Shown here: positions 1 through 7,679 of the stretch, piece by piece
Position numbering within the stretch: position 1 is the first letter of the stretch
Layout: the number at the start of each line of letters is the position of its first letter
Assembly (NCBI GenBank): GCA_012267385.1
Contig: JAAXGW010000042.1
Location: forward strand, 1 to 64,000
DNA length: 64,000 nucleotides
Reading direction: 5' to 3'
Source of the DNA: OMG group bacterium
GTDB taxonomy: Bacteria; Pseudomonadota; Gammaproteobacteria; Pseudomonadales; Azotimanducaceae
Made by a program: the position numbers and the translations under genes
The notes under the pieces: generated by a model
Seen by the model: only the letters and a program-made list of their open reading frames with translations
What the model was told of the DNA's origin: nothing
The model's database searches: none

Positions 1-203
1 GTGGAGCATGGTTCTACAGCAAATCCTAAAATGAACTGTCCGTCAAACTGAGGCAACTTCAAATTCCTTGGGTGTGAAAGTAAGAAAATAGTTGTTCTAT
101 AATTTTAAGCGCATGCAATCGCCTATGCGTTTCGAACGACTTTTTAATACATTCAGGATCACCATTTACCTAAAGAACGACGGTAGTTGGTGAAAACTGT
201 CAA

Positions 204-862
204 GTGACCGCAAAGCCCTCTACATTTCTCTTATCTGCTGATAACATCGGCGTTCGATTATCCGAAAGATGGATTTTCAGATACGTTAACGTCCGTGTAG
301 CGAATGGACAGTTGGTTTGCATCATTGGTGGGAACGGGGCTGGTAAGTCGACCTGTGTCAAAACACTTCTCGGACTGATTCCACTAACAGAAGGGAAGAT
401 TGAAAAGCAGAAGGCTCTGACGATCGGTTATGTACCACAAAAACTGGCGATTACACCGATATTACCGATGACTGTGTACCGGCTGTTGACGTTGGGAAAC
501 CATCGTTGTGCCGACCAGAAATTGAACGCGTCCTGTTCGTCGTAGGATTGGAAAAGCTTGGAAATCCATTAGTGACGACACTTTCTGGAGGTGAATTCCA
601 ACGACTGATGCTAGCTCGAGCGATCTTACGAAAACCACAACTCTTAGTGTTAGACGAACCCCTACAAGGTGTCGATATTGCTAACACGGACATCCTCAAT
701 GACTTAATACTTAAGATTCGTGATGAGCTTCAATGTGGTGTATTAGTTGTATCGCATGACATAGAAAGAGTTTTTCAAGACGCAGACGACGTGTTAGTAT
801 TAGTCCCACACGAACATGACGAAGTCAAAACCGACAATCCTGTCTGGAACCGTACGGCTTAG
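204..862 (+). CDS. znuC: Zinc ABC transporter ATP-binding protein ZnuC, split by a -1 frame change
   Basis: This is the ATPase that powers zinc import with ZnuB and a periplasmic ZnuA. The GTG start at 204 opens a frame with Walker A GGNGAGKST (residues 42-50) and a Q-loop region (GYVPQK), closely resembling E. coli ZnuC. That frame stops at 545. The rest of the protein (LSGGE signature, Walker B LLVLDEP, switch VSHD) continues in the -1 frame up to 862. Joining the frames at about 500 gives roughly 219 residues. The distance between the conserved TV motif and LSGGE is then within one residue of E. coli ZnuC, so no domain is missing. The C-terminus is somewhat shorter than the 251-residue E. 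coli protein. The junction coincides with a GGGAAAC heptamer in the right phase. It may be programmed, a true mutation or a base error. znuB follows after 27 bases; znuA is not in the window. Confidence 0.85.
494..500 (+). other. Slippery heptamer GGGAAAC at the znuC frame junction
   Basis: In the upstream znuC frame the codons are TTG GGA AAC, so this heptamer has the X XXY YYZ phase used for -1 ribosomal slippage. After slippage the next codon starts at 500 and reads into the downstream znuC frame, which is open there. The unshifted frame ends at a TAG at 543-545. Downstream I see only a weak possible stem (GAAC...GTTC near 533-547), with no strong pseudoknot or Shine-Dalgarno-like stimulator. 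The function is inferred. Confidence 0.45.
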
Positions 863-889
863 TCGTTTGTTAATAGTTGGTAAAGAGTT

Positions 890-1708
890 GTGATTGAGAT
901 GCTCGACGACTTCTTTGTGCGTGCAATGATCGCCGGAATTGGTATCGCCTGTTTTGCTGGACCGGTCGGATGCTTCATCGTTTGGCGGCGCTTAGCTTAT
1001 TTTGGGGAAACAATCGCTCATTCATCTCTTTTGGGCGTTGCGATGGCGATCATATTTGAATTCAACCTAGTGCTTGGTATCTTTGCTTCCGCGTCGGTCG
1101 TCGTAACAATATTATTTTTCTTGGATCGACGTGGAGGACTACCAACAGATACTATTCTTGGCCTACTCGCTCACGGCGGCTTAGCGCTCGGATTGGTTGT
1201 TCTAGCGTTTATACCTGGCATGCGGCTGAACTTACAAACGATTTTGTTTGGAGACATCCTAGCAGTAACAAAATTTGATCTGCTTCAGGTCTGGCTAGGT
1301 GGGTTGGTGGCACTAGTAGTCCTTCTGTGGTTGTGGAGACCATTACTGGTGTCCACCGTTAGTGAAGACTTAGCGTCTGTTGAATCACTACGACCGAATA
1401 GAGCAAAGTTTCTCTTTGGAATCCTCGTTGCCGCAATAATCGCGGTGGCGATCAAAATCGTAGGAGTTCTCCTCATCGTAGCATTGCTAGTGATTCCAGC
1501 TGCGACCGCAAGACGATTTGCTAGGACTCCAGAAATAATGGCTATAGGAGCTACCGTTGTCGGTGTTGCTTCTGTTATTACTGGCTTGTACTCGTCGCTC
1601 ATATATGACACGCCGTCGGGTCCTTCTATTGTGGTTGCGGCGATCTTGTTATTTATAGCAACCCGCTTAATTGCTGTAGTCTTTCTTCTCTTCAAGAAAT
1701 TCGAATGA
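890..1708 (+). CDS. znuB: Zinc ABC transporter permease ZnuB
   Basis: This is the membrane permease of the ABC-3 metal family, moving zinc across the inner membrane with ZnuC. It has 272 residues, close to the family norm, and is almost entirely hydrophobic with about 7-8 membrane segments. The N-terminus (MIEML, then AGP and VWRRLAYFGETIAHSSLLG) matches the E. coli ZnuB pattern, which supports the GTG start at 890 over the in-frame ATG at 899. It lies 27 bases after znuC in the same direction, so the two are probably co-transcribed. An intact permease beside an interrupted ATPase argues for keeping the znuC frame question open, because loss of the ATPase would make ZnuB useless. Confidence 0.92.
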   Translation: MIEMLDDFFVRAMIAGIGIACFAGPVGCFIVWRRLAYFGETIAHSSLLGVAMAIIFEFNLVLGIFASASVVVTILFFLDRRGGLPTDTILGLLAHGGLALGLVVLAFIPGMRLNLQTILFGDILAVTKFDLLQVWLGGLVALVVLLWLWRPLLVSTVSEDLASVESLRPNRAKFLFGILVAAIIAVAIKIVGVLLIVALLVIPAATARRFARTPEIMAIGATVVGVASVITGLYSSLIYDTPSGPSIVVAAILLFIATRLIAVVFLLFKKFE

Positions 1709-1770
1709 CTCGACTTTAGAGTTGCTTTCTACTCTATGCGGACACTGCTATGCCGATGAACTTGTGCAAC

Positions 1771-1790
1771 GACATACAATGTCCTTTTTA
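1771..1790 (+). terminator. Possible weak terminator after znuB
   Basis: A 5-bp stem (GACAT/ATGTC) with a 3-base loop is followed by CTTTTTA. The stem is short, so this is a weak candidate. A second 6-bp stem (TAGAGT/ACTCTA) lies just upstream at about 1719-1738 and has no T-tract. Confidence 0.25.
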
Positions 1791-1843
1791 GGGGTAAATA
1801 GAACCGAAGTGCAACCCTCGGACGACAGACTTGGAGGTTAGGT

Positions 1844-2317
1844 TTGATTAAACGATTGGTGCCGCTGATTTGTTTTTTATCGATTTCGTCTTTCGGACAC
1901 CATCAATTTTTTTTGGAATCAAAATCGCATCAACAGATCGGAGATGCGGTGGTAAGTGTCACTTTTGATCGGTTACATGACACCTATCACTGGCTCTTGC
2001 ATTGCTATGACAAGTCTTCGACAGATTTCCCACCGATGGGAGTTTTAGTCGCCTGCCAAGAAGTCGCTCAGTTTGGTGTGTCTTTCATGTTGTCGGAGGA
2101 GCCAGAAACAGATACAACTGAACTCCAACTGCAGTATCGTTTTGACGATGGAGAGCTTACTTCAGTCGAAACTACAATTGCCCACATGAACCCTCGACAC
2201 GCCATAGTAGAATTTGACAAAGAAAAATTCTCTAAATTCCTTGATGGCTTGGCGGTAGCCGAAAAGATAGTGTTTTCGGTTGGCGAGGTCGAAGATACGT
2301 TACATCTCAAGAAATGA
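1844..2317 (+). CDS. Exported hypothetical protein, 157 aa
   Basis: I do not recognise a family. The TTG start is preceded by a clear TGGAGG ribosome site at 1831-1836. Residues 1-18 (positive MIKR, then a hydrophobic stretch ending near SSFG-HH) look like a Sec signal peptide, so the mature protein is probably periplasmic or outer-membrane associated. Two cysteines (HCYDKS and VACQEV) could form a disulphide. The rest is mixed polar sequence with an acidic Thr/Glu stretch. The stop codon overlaps the start of a 50-residue acidic ORF (ATGA), suggesting translational coupling. It lies about 135 bases after znuB; whether it belongs to the zinc operon is unknown. Confidence 0.7.
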   Translation: MIKRLVPLICFLSISSFGHHQFFLESKSHQQIGDAVVSVTFDRLHDTYHWLLHCYDKSSTDFPPMGVLVACQEVAQFGVSFMLSEEPETDTTELQLQYRFDDGELTSVETTIAHMNPRHAIVEFDKEKFSKFLDGLAVAEKIVFSVGEVEDTLHLKK

Positions 2318-2466
2318 ATGAGGCGGTCGAAGAATATCGCAAAGTTCTAGCGGACTCCTATATTATTGAGCTTGAATCCCAGACGAACAACGATATCGAC
2401 GTTGAACCTGATATCGAAACGCCTGAGCCCAAAGAAGAGTCTTCAACCGATACCGAAGACAGATAA
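2314..2466 (+). CDS. Small acidic protein, 50 aa, coupled to the upstream gene
   Basis: The ATG at 2314 overlaps the upstream stop as ATGA, the usual arrangement for translational coupling. The product starts MNEAVEEYRKVLADSY, a plausible amphipathic helix, and ends in a disordered Glu/Asp/Pro/Thr-rich tail (EPDIETPEPKEESSTDTEDR). There is no signal peptide and no cysteine. The codon pattern looks like coding sequence and a terminator-like hairpin follows about 100 bases later. It could also be a remnant of a longer C-terminus of the upstream gene displaced by a frameshift. I do not recognise it. Confidence 0.5.
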   Translation: MNEAVEEYRKVLADSYIIELESQTNNDIDVEPDIETPEPKEESSTDTEDR

Positions 2467-2571
2467 GCACTGTACTACATCCACCTAAGAGCAAATTCGT
2501 TCAAGTCGTTAGCTAATATTGGAAAGCTACGGGCTGAAGACACAAGATCATCCTGAGGATTAATCCCGTAG

Positions 2572-2604
2572 AAAACGAGGTTAATTAATCGTTTTTATTT
2601 TTTT
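2572..2604 (+). terminator. Rho-independent terminator candidate
   Basis: A perfect 7-bp stem AAAACGA/TCGTTTT (2572-2578 with 2589-2595) has a 10-base AT-rich loop. It runs into a T-rich tract (TTTTTATTTTTTT) to 2604. It sits about 105 bases past the 50-residue ORF and before the oppositely oriented barrel gene, the right place to end the znu-side transcript. The stem is AT-rich, so strength is uncertain. Confidence 0.5.
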
Positions 2605-2747
2605 GGGGTTGTTAGAATCCGTCTCGCAACATTTCCTGCTCAGTTAGTTACTTCAACAACTAACGGAGCGACTCAGCTGGCGCATGATCGCAAGCCGATT
2701 TTCGGTATTACTATGTCTGTTTTTTTAAAGAGAAACGGTAGCTTTTA

Positions 2748-3326
2748 CTAGAAACTGTATCGAAAATTCAGGCTAAGCCTGTTTGTACCAAAATCTCCGA
2801 ACATTCGCGAAAAGGAAAAATCAACCGCAGTTCTTTCACTCAGAGTGAATATCAGACTCCCTGATACAGCCAGTTCAACACCGTCTTCCTGCAAAAGAAA
2901 GTGCTCCATTTCGTCTTCTCCCTCGTCGTCGTGATGCTCATGTTCTTCTGCCATAAAATCCACGTCAATCGTATAGCGAGAAAATCCTGCCTTTCCAGCG
3001 ACAGTTATACGATCGTTGACGGGATATGCGTACGTCCCTAAAACCGACAAATACGTATTTGCTTTTGCATTGTCTTCAATTTGAGCTTCACCAACGTCTA
3101 TAAGAGATGAAATCGGAGAAATTGCTACCGCTTGGTCGTAAATAACTTCAACGCCAATATCGTCCCGGACACTAGTACCGAGTCCAACGCGCCAACCAAT
3201 CCCGTCTCCAGTGAGCGCTTCTGCGTCCTCTCCGTAAAACGATGCACCTCCGAACACGTAAAAATTCGTCTGTGCAGCAATTGGCAGGGTTAGAACAAAA
3301 ATAAATGCATAGAAAACTGTTTTCAA
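2748..3326 (-). CDS. Small outer-membrane beta-barrel protein with His/acid-rich loop
   Basis: The protein has a signal peptide (MKTVFYAFIF... ending IAAQ), alternating beta-strand patterns and a C-terminal aromatic strand ending in F. This fits an 8-stranded outer-membrane barrel (OmpA/OmpW-like size). I chose the TTG at 3326 because AAAGGAAG lies 5 bases upstream and because the paralogue at 36770-37369 also begins MKT. A longer TTG start at 3347 is possible. The most notable feature is a loop rich in His, Asp and Glu (EEHEHHDDEGEDEMEH), which could bind divalent metal. Together with znuBC 1 kb away, that suggests, but does not prove, a role in zinc handling at the outer membrane. Loop placement (surface or periplasmic) cannot be decided by eye. 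Confidence 0.7.
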   Translation of the reverse strand: MKTVFYAFIFVLTLPIAAQTNFYVFGGASFYGEDAEALTGDGIGWRVGLGTSVRDDIGVEVIYDQAVAISPISSLIDVGEAQIEDNAKANTYLSVLGTYAYPVNDRITVAGKAGFSRYTIDVDFMAEEHEHHDDEGEDEMEHFLLQEDGVELAVSGSLIFTLSERTAVDFSFSRMFGDFGTNRLSLNFRYSF

Positions 3327-3388
3327 AATTCTTCCTTTTTTAGTCAACCGGAGGTTTCCATAGTTTGTTTTGAATTCTATCGAAAATT

Positions 3389-3409
3389 GAAACTTCCATT
3401 TGAAGTTTC
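3389..3409 (-). promoter_or_regulatory. 21-bp inverted repeat upstream of the His-rich barrel gene
   Basis: GAAACTTC - 5 bases - GAAGTTTC is a perfect 8-bp inverted repeat, 63-83 bases before the TTG at 3326. The outer GAAA...TTTC matches the outer bases of gammaproteobacterial Zur sites but the inner bases do not. It could be an operator or a leader hairpin. Several such repeats are expected by chance in a window of this size. Confidence 0.3.
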
Positions 3410-3462
3410 CTCAAGAGTAACGAAAAATAACAGAGAATATTGCGTTACTTTTGTTCGATTTG

Positions 3463-3476
3463 TAGGTAATTACCTA
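3463..3476. repeat. 14-bp perfect palindrome TAGGTAATTACCTA
   Basis: This AT-rich palindrome lies between tRNA-Glu and the barrel gene. It may belong to the tRNA 3' region or the barrel-gene promoter. A few 14-bp palindromes are expected by chance in 64 kb. Confidence 0.25.
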
Positions 3477-3515
3477 GCGAATTCAACTCGCAACTTCCCC
3501 AAATATTCTTAGAAA

Positions 3516-3591
3516 TGGCGTCCCCTAGGGGAGTCGAACCCCTGTTGCTGGGATGAAAACCCAGTGTCCTGGGCCACTAGACGAAGGGGAC
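3516..3591 (-). tRNA. tRNA-Glu (anticodon UUC)
   Basis: The reverse complement folds as a standard tRNA. The acceptor stem is GTCCCCT/AGGGGAC, the D arm contains CGTCTAGTGG, and the anticodon loop reads TTTTCAT with anticodon TTC. The T arm is CAGGGGTTCGACTCCCCTA and the 3' CCA is encoded (TGG at 3516-3518). It is nearly identical in layout to E. coli tRNA-Glu. Confidence 0.96.
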
Positions 3592-3653
3592 GCAGACGAC
3601 GGAATTTTACGACTAGTAATGCGACGGTCAAGACGCTCTGCTGTCGAACCGAG

Positions 3654-4630
3654 TTAAAACGACACTCCAATTCCAACACTGTAAGTCAAATCGGTGTTCT
3701 TCGAGTTCTCTGCTGGTTCTGTCTCGTACTTCACATTGCTTCGTAAATCCAAGTTAAACGCATTAGAAAGCAAAAATCGCAGACCTAATAAGCCATCTAT
3801 CACACCGCCGTTCGTCTCCGTAATCCACAATAAACGGTTCTGCTGTAATAGTTCAACACGTCCTCCAAACATCTTTTTTCGATAAGTAGCGGCAACGCGT
3901 AAAGCGGGTGAAATTTCTTCAAAATCATCAAATGATTGGTACACCGCACTTACAGCCACGTCCATCGAGATATCTGTAAGAGAATGGTCTATGAACTTCT
4001 TGCCGCTACCTATGCCGAGGACAGATCTCCACGATATTTCATTTAGCGGATCATAGGAGTAATCCACACTAACCGTGTTATACCACTTACTTGCCCGGAG
4101 CCATCGGAAGTTGTACTTTACGTCAAGTAGATCGGTAGTGGTCTGAGTATCAGTTGACTCTCGAGTCTGCGATACGTTTAACAACTGTTCACTTTTAGAT
4201 CGTAATAAAGAAGACTCACCAAACATCGAAAAGTTCTGAGATTCGTTATTACCAGATGTTCCTGCGAGCGAGATCGTAAGCTGGCTCTTCCAAGCGGTAT
4301 TAATTACTAAAACGGAAGTTGTACCTCTCCGGATGATGTCAACCTGTTCAACGTCGAGATTGGAAGTTAATGCTCTCGTTTCCTTCGATCCATCTAGATA
4401 AATGATGGTATAGTCGGCTTCTGTGACCAAACTCTCGATTTTTTTTGGTTGATGTAAAGAGTCCCAGCATAGTCCGTCTTGAAGGTGACTACTTTCCCAG
4501 ATAAACCGATAAGTTCGCCGGAAAGAACGTCGCCATTATTAACTTTCAATGTATCTCCAATTACAGTATTTCCAATTAAATATATAAAAATACTAATGAT
4601 TTGTATGAGTAAAAACTTTAACCTAATCAA
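3654..4630 (-). CDS. DUF481 (YdiY-like) outer-membrane protein, split at an A8 tract
   Basis: The first segment (TTG at 4630) has a signal peptide followed by LKVNNGDVLSGELIGL and FKTDYAGTLYI, the typical N-terminal pattern of DUF481 proteins. The second segment (from about 4430 to 3654) has the repeated beta-strands of the DUF481 barrel and ends in SF. The two are in different frames. The join is at an 8-base A-run on the coding strand (T8 at 4439-4446). One more A would give a continuous product of about 325 residues, normal for the family. The run could be a transcriptional or ribosomal slippage site, a mutation or a base-calling error. The start lies 5 bases past the DUF815 gene, whose end carries the GGAG ribosome site, so the two form an operon. 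Confidence 0.75.
4439..4446 (-). other. A8 homopolymer at the DUF481 frame junction
   Basis: On the coding strand CC is followed by eight A and then TCGAG. Reading CAA AAA AAA TCG gives S-R-V-W and an early stop. A ninth A gives I-E-S-L and joins the DUF481 barrel. Runs of this length are known slippage substrates for RNA polymerase and for -1 ribosomal shifting, and are also prone to sequencing error. Confidence 0.5.
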
Positions 4631-4635
4631 GAGTA

Positions 4636-5517
4636 CTACTCCGTCTGTTCCAACAGTTTGTTACCAATCCAGTGTTGAGCAAAGTGTGCGGCTGTTCGAC
4701 CGCTCCGAACGCCTCGATTTAACGCCCATTGCAACGCTTGTTTTCTAGTGTCCTCTGTGGTGTCTAGCGTCAGCTGATATTGAATTGCTAATTTCTGAAT
4801 CCAATGGTTGACTACTCTTAGATATTGGTCTTGGTCGAATGGATGAAATGCCAACCAGAGTCCAAATCTATCGGAGAGAGAGATTTTCTCTTCTATTGCC
4901 TCAGCTTCATGCAAGTCTTCAGTACCAGAAATTTCATTGTCTCGCTGGCGTTCGGTGATCAGGTGTCGTCGATTCGAAGTGACGTATAAGAGCAAGTTCG
5001 TTGTTGCAGTTAAGACCGAGCCTTCTAAAGCACTCTTTAGGTCCTTGTAGCTGAAGTCAAACGCATCAAATGACAAGTCATCGCAGAAAATGACGAACTT
5101 GTACGGCAAGGTGCCCAAGATTTCAGCAAGAACTCCAATCTCGGTTAAATAGTTTTTCTCTACTTCTATTAACCTTAATCCACGATCCCCGAATTTTTGA
5201 AGGATTGCATGAATTAGTGAAGACTTTCCTGTTCCTCGTGCTCCCCAAAGAAGTGCATTGTTTGCTGGGAGTCCGCGACAAAATAATTCTGTGTTATTGA
5301 TCAAGCTCGTTTTATGACGATCAATCTCCAAAAGATCTTCAAGATCGTACGTTTCAAGATTTTTAATCGGGTGAAACGTGCTGTAGGTTTCATGGTAGCG
5401 CCACTTGGCGGCAAAAGTGTGTTCCCAATCGATCGACACTGTTTTCGGTAGAAACACCCTGAGATCATCCGCGAGACTCTCTAGTTTGTTGAGTAATTGC
5501 CGAAGTTCCTGGTCCAT
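4636..5517 (-). CDS. DUF815-family AAA+ ATPase
   Basis: This cytoplasmic ATPase of 293 residues matches the normal length of the DUF815 family. It contains Walker A GARGTGKSS near residue 92, Walker B-like FVIFCDDLSF, and the family pattern TSNRRHLI followed by a SLSDRFGLWL segment. Its cellular role is not established. It begins an operon with the DUF481 outer-membrane gene, 5 bases downstream. It is divergent from putP, leaving about 136 bases for both promoters. I see no disruption. Confidence 0.85.
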   Translation of the reverse strand: MDQELRQLLNKLESLADDLRVFLPKTVSIDWEHTFAAKWRYHETYSTFHPIKNLETYDLEDLLEIDRHKTSLINNTELFCRGLPANNALLWGARGTGKSSLIHAILQKFGDRGLRLIEVEKNYLTEIGVLAEILGTLPYKFVIFCDDLSFDAFDFSYKDLKSALEGSVLTATTNLLLYVTSNRRHLITERQRDNEISGTEDLHEAEAIEEKISLSDRFGLWLAFHPFDQDQYLRVVNHWIQKLAIQYQLTLDTTEDTRKQALQWALNRGVRSGRTAAHFAQHWIGNKLLEQTE

Positions 5518-5653
5518 AACTGGTAAATTTTACGAAGTGCTAACACGCTTGATTCACACGGCTTTGTCTTGCATTAATGTTTGCACACTTGGATTGCTAT
5601 CTCTGCATTGGAATACTTAATAAAATTTTTTTGACCCGTTAGGAGTTTTTCTT

Positions 5654-7078
5654 ATGCATGGTTTGATCACCGCGTTCATTGCCTATTTAGTCGTGCTATT
5701 TCTAGTGGCTCTGTATGCCAACTATCGTACGAAATCAATGTCAGATTTCGCCATCGGCAGTCGTTCAATCTCAAGTCCTGTAGCAGCTCTGTCAGCTGGA
5801 GCTAGTGACATGTCTGGTTGGTTACTACTAGGACTACTTGGTGCAATCTACCTAAGTGGCCTAGTGGAACTTTGGATTGTTATCGGTTTGGTTGTTGGCG
5901 CATTGCTAAACTGGTCCCTCGTTGCAAAACGTCTACGTGTTGCGAGTGTAGTTTGGGGAGATGCGACGTCTATACCACATATATTGAGACTCCGAGTTGC
6001 AGCCAAGGGTCCTGTGTTGGAGATCGTTGCGGCAGTCGCCATTGTGGCATTTTTTACGATCTATATCTCGGCTGGGTTTATTGCTGGCGCTAAGTTGTTT
6101 GAGAGTGTGTTTGACTTAGATTACACTTGGGCGTTGCTTCTCGGCGCTTTTATCGTGTTGTGTTACACGGCGCTTGGAGGATTCCTCGCGGTGAGCTGGA
6201 CGGATACGTTTCAAGCTCTGTTGATGATGCTGGTATTGGTTATAGTGCCAATTCTTGCTTTCAGCGTAGGTAGTACCAACGAGAATTTGAATACTACGAC
6301 TCCACCAGTTTGGAACGCCAGTGCATATGGAGTACTCAGTGTAATTGGACTCCTGGCTTGGGGTCTAGGCTACTTTGGTCAACCGCACATTCTAAAGAGA
6401 TTCATGGCATTGAAAAGTCCCAATGATGCCCGAGCAGCTCGCACTATAGGTATGTCATGGATGGTCATCTCATGTCTGGGTTCAGTCGCTGTAGCCTACG
6501 CAGGGCTACATCTTCTGCCCAGAATCGAAGACGAAGAGACCATACTCATCAATCTTAGCGAAATTTTGTTAAATCCTTGGATCGCCGGCGTTGTTATCGC
6601 TGCAATCATGGCAGCTGCTATGAGTACCGTCGATTCTCAATTGATGGTAATTACGACATCAATCGTCAATTCTCGATGGCTCAGCGACAGAGCAGCATTA
6701 TTCATCAATCGAATTGGGGTAATTGTTATCGGTACTATTGCATTGCTTCTTGCTCTCGATCCCAATAGTAAGATTTTTGGCACTGTCAGCTTAGCATGGG
6801 CTGGGATTGGAGCAAGTATTGGTCCGTGCGTGTTATTTTCGTTGTTCTACCGTAAAACGACTGGTGCAGCGATGATGGCTGGGATACTTGTAGCGATTGT
6901 GATCGTACCGATATGGAATGAACTTTTGTCCGGAGGAATTTTTGACGTCTATGCCCTGTTCCCGGCATTCATGCTGTCCAGCATAGTGATTTGGATTGTT
7001 TCTCGCCAGTGGCCAGATGAGCGAGCTCTGGCGCGCTTTGATGAGTTTGAGCAGAAGGTCGAGTCAGGTACGACGTAA
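5654..7078 (+). CDS. putP: Sodium/proline symporter
   Basis: Inner-membrane carrier of the solute:sodium symporter family, importing proline with Na+. It has 474 residues with about 12-13 hydrophobic helices. The LSAGASDMSGW segment (about residues 47-57) is the conserved TM2 Na+/proline region, and GDATSIPHILRLR and the LGYFGQPHIL motif are typical of PutP. It is slightly shorter than E. coli PutP (502), mainly at the C-terminus. An AGGAG ribosome site lies about 8 bases before the ATG. Its last 15 bases overlap the end of the convergent gene at 7064-7465. Substrate could include other compatible solutes. Confidence 0.9.
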   Translation: MHGLITAFIAYLVVLFLVALYANYRTKSMSDFAIGSRSISSPVAALSAGASDMSGWLLLGLLGAIYLSGLVELWIVIGLVVGALLNWSLVAKRLRVASVVWGDATSIPHILRLRVAAKGPVLEIVAAVAIVAFFTIYISAGFIAGAKLFESVFDLDYTWALLLGAFIVLCYTALGGFLAVSWTDTFQALLMMLVLVIVPILAFSVGSTNENLNTTTPPVWNASAYGVLSVIGLLAWGLGYFGQPHILKRFMALKSPNDARAARTIGMSWMVISCLGSVAVAYAGLHLLPRIEDEETILINLSEILLNPWIAGVVIAAIMAAAMSTVDSQLMVITTSIVNSRWLSDRAALFINRIGVIVIGTIALLLALDPNSKIFGTVSLAWAGIGASIGPCVLFSLFYRKTTGAAMMAGILVAIVIVPIWNELLSGGIFDVYALFPAFMLSSIVIWIVSRQWPDERALARFDEFEQKVESGTT

Positions 7079-7465
7079 CGGGACGATGTTATCAGTCTGT
7101 TTACTGAATGTCTGATGATCGAGGTCTGCTCCGTCGAGCCCAATCTTACCCTTGTCGAAAAATCTAATCTCGTAACTGACTTCGTCCTCGTTACTGTCAG
7201 AAAGTATCAAAGAAGACTGGCTAATTCGCCATTTTCCTTGTGTGACGGTGTCCTGTTGTCGGAGTTCGTACGTACCCTTCGAAAGTTCTCCGTTAAACAA
7301 AAAGAACACCGGGGCTTGCCCTTCTGGTGGCGCATCCTGTGCCCAGGAACCAGGAAGTTCTAGACTAGCTAGCCACTTTTGTCGCGCAGCATTGGTCCTG
7401 CTAAACCAAGTGACTACTATTAACGCGATCGCCATCAGTCCCAGTAGTATTCCGATCCGTCCCAT
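7064..7465 (-). CDS. Membrane-anchored hypothetical protein, 133 aa
   Basis: One N-terminal membrane helix (residues 4-20, GILLGLMAIALIVVTW) is followed by a soluble domain of short beta-like segments (GTYELRQQDTVTQGKWRI, SYEIRFFDKGKIGL). The pattern suggests a small periplasmic beta domain anchored in the inner membrane. I do not recognise the family. It converges on putP and shares its last 15 bases with it, which supports a real 3' end on both strands but leaves no room for a terminator between them. Confidence 0.6.
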   Translation of the reverse strand: MGRIGILLGLMAIALIVVTWFSRTNAARQKWLASLELPGSWAQDAPPEGQAPVFFLFNGELSKGTYELRQQDTVTQGKWRISQSSLILSDSNEDEVSYEIRFFDKGKIGLDGADLDHQTFSKQTDNIVPLRRT

Positions 7466-7679
7466 ATTTCGAAACTATCTCATTCAGAACAAATGGAAAG
7501 TGTAATACACACGAAATCTAACATTAACTTCTGAGATAAGCACAACAGTCCCAAGCTGATGCTGAGCTTTCAGGAGGAAACATCCGGGAGCAAATAGCCA
7601 CGATGAATTAGCACTTGATTATTCAACTAATAGTATTTAAAATGAAATATATGTCAGTCCAAAACTGACGTTAAACTTA

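Noticed and set aside
90..140. Possible Zur operator or hairpin upstream of znuC (TTCTATAATTTTAAG and CGCAT...ATGCG)
   Set aside because: Palindromic match to Zur consensus is poor and the hairpin is short; not strong enough to list.
1844..2466. Programmed frameshift joining the 157-aa and 50-aa ORFs
   Set aside because: There is no slippery sequence at the junction; the ATGA overlap explains it as two coupled genes.
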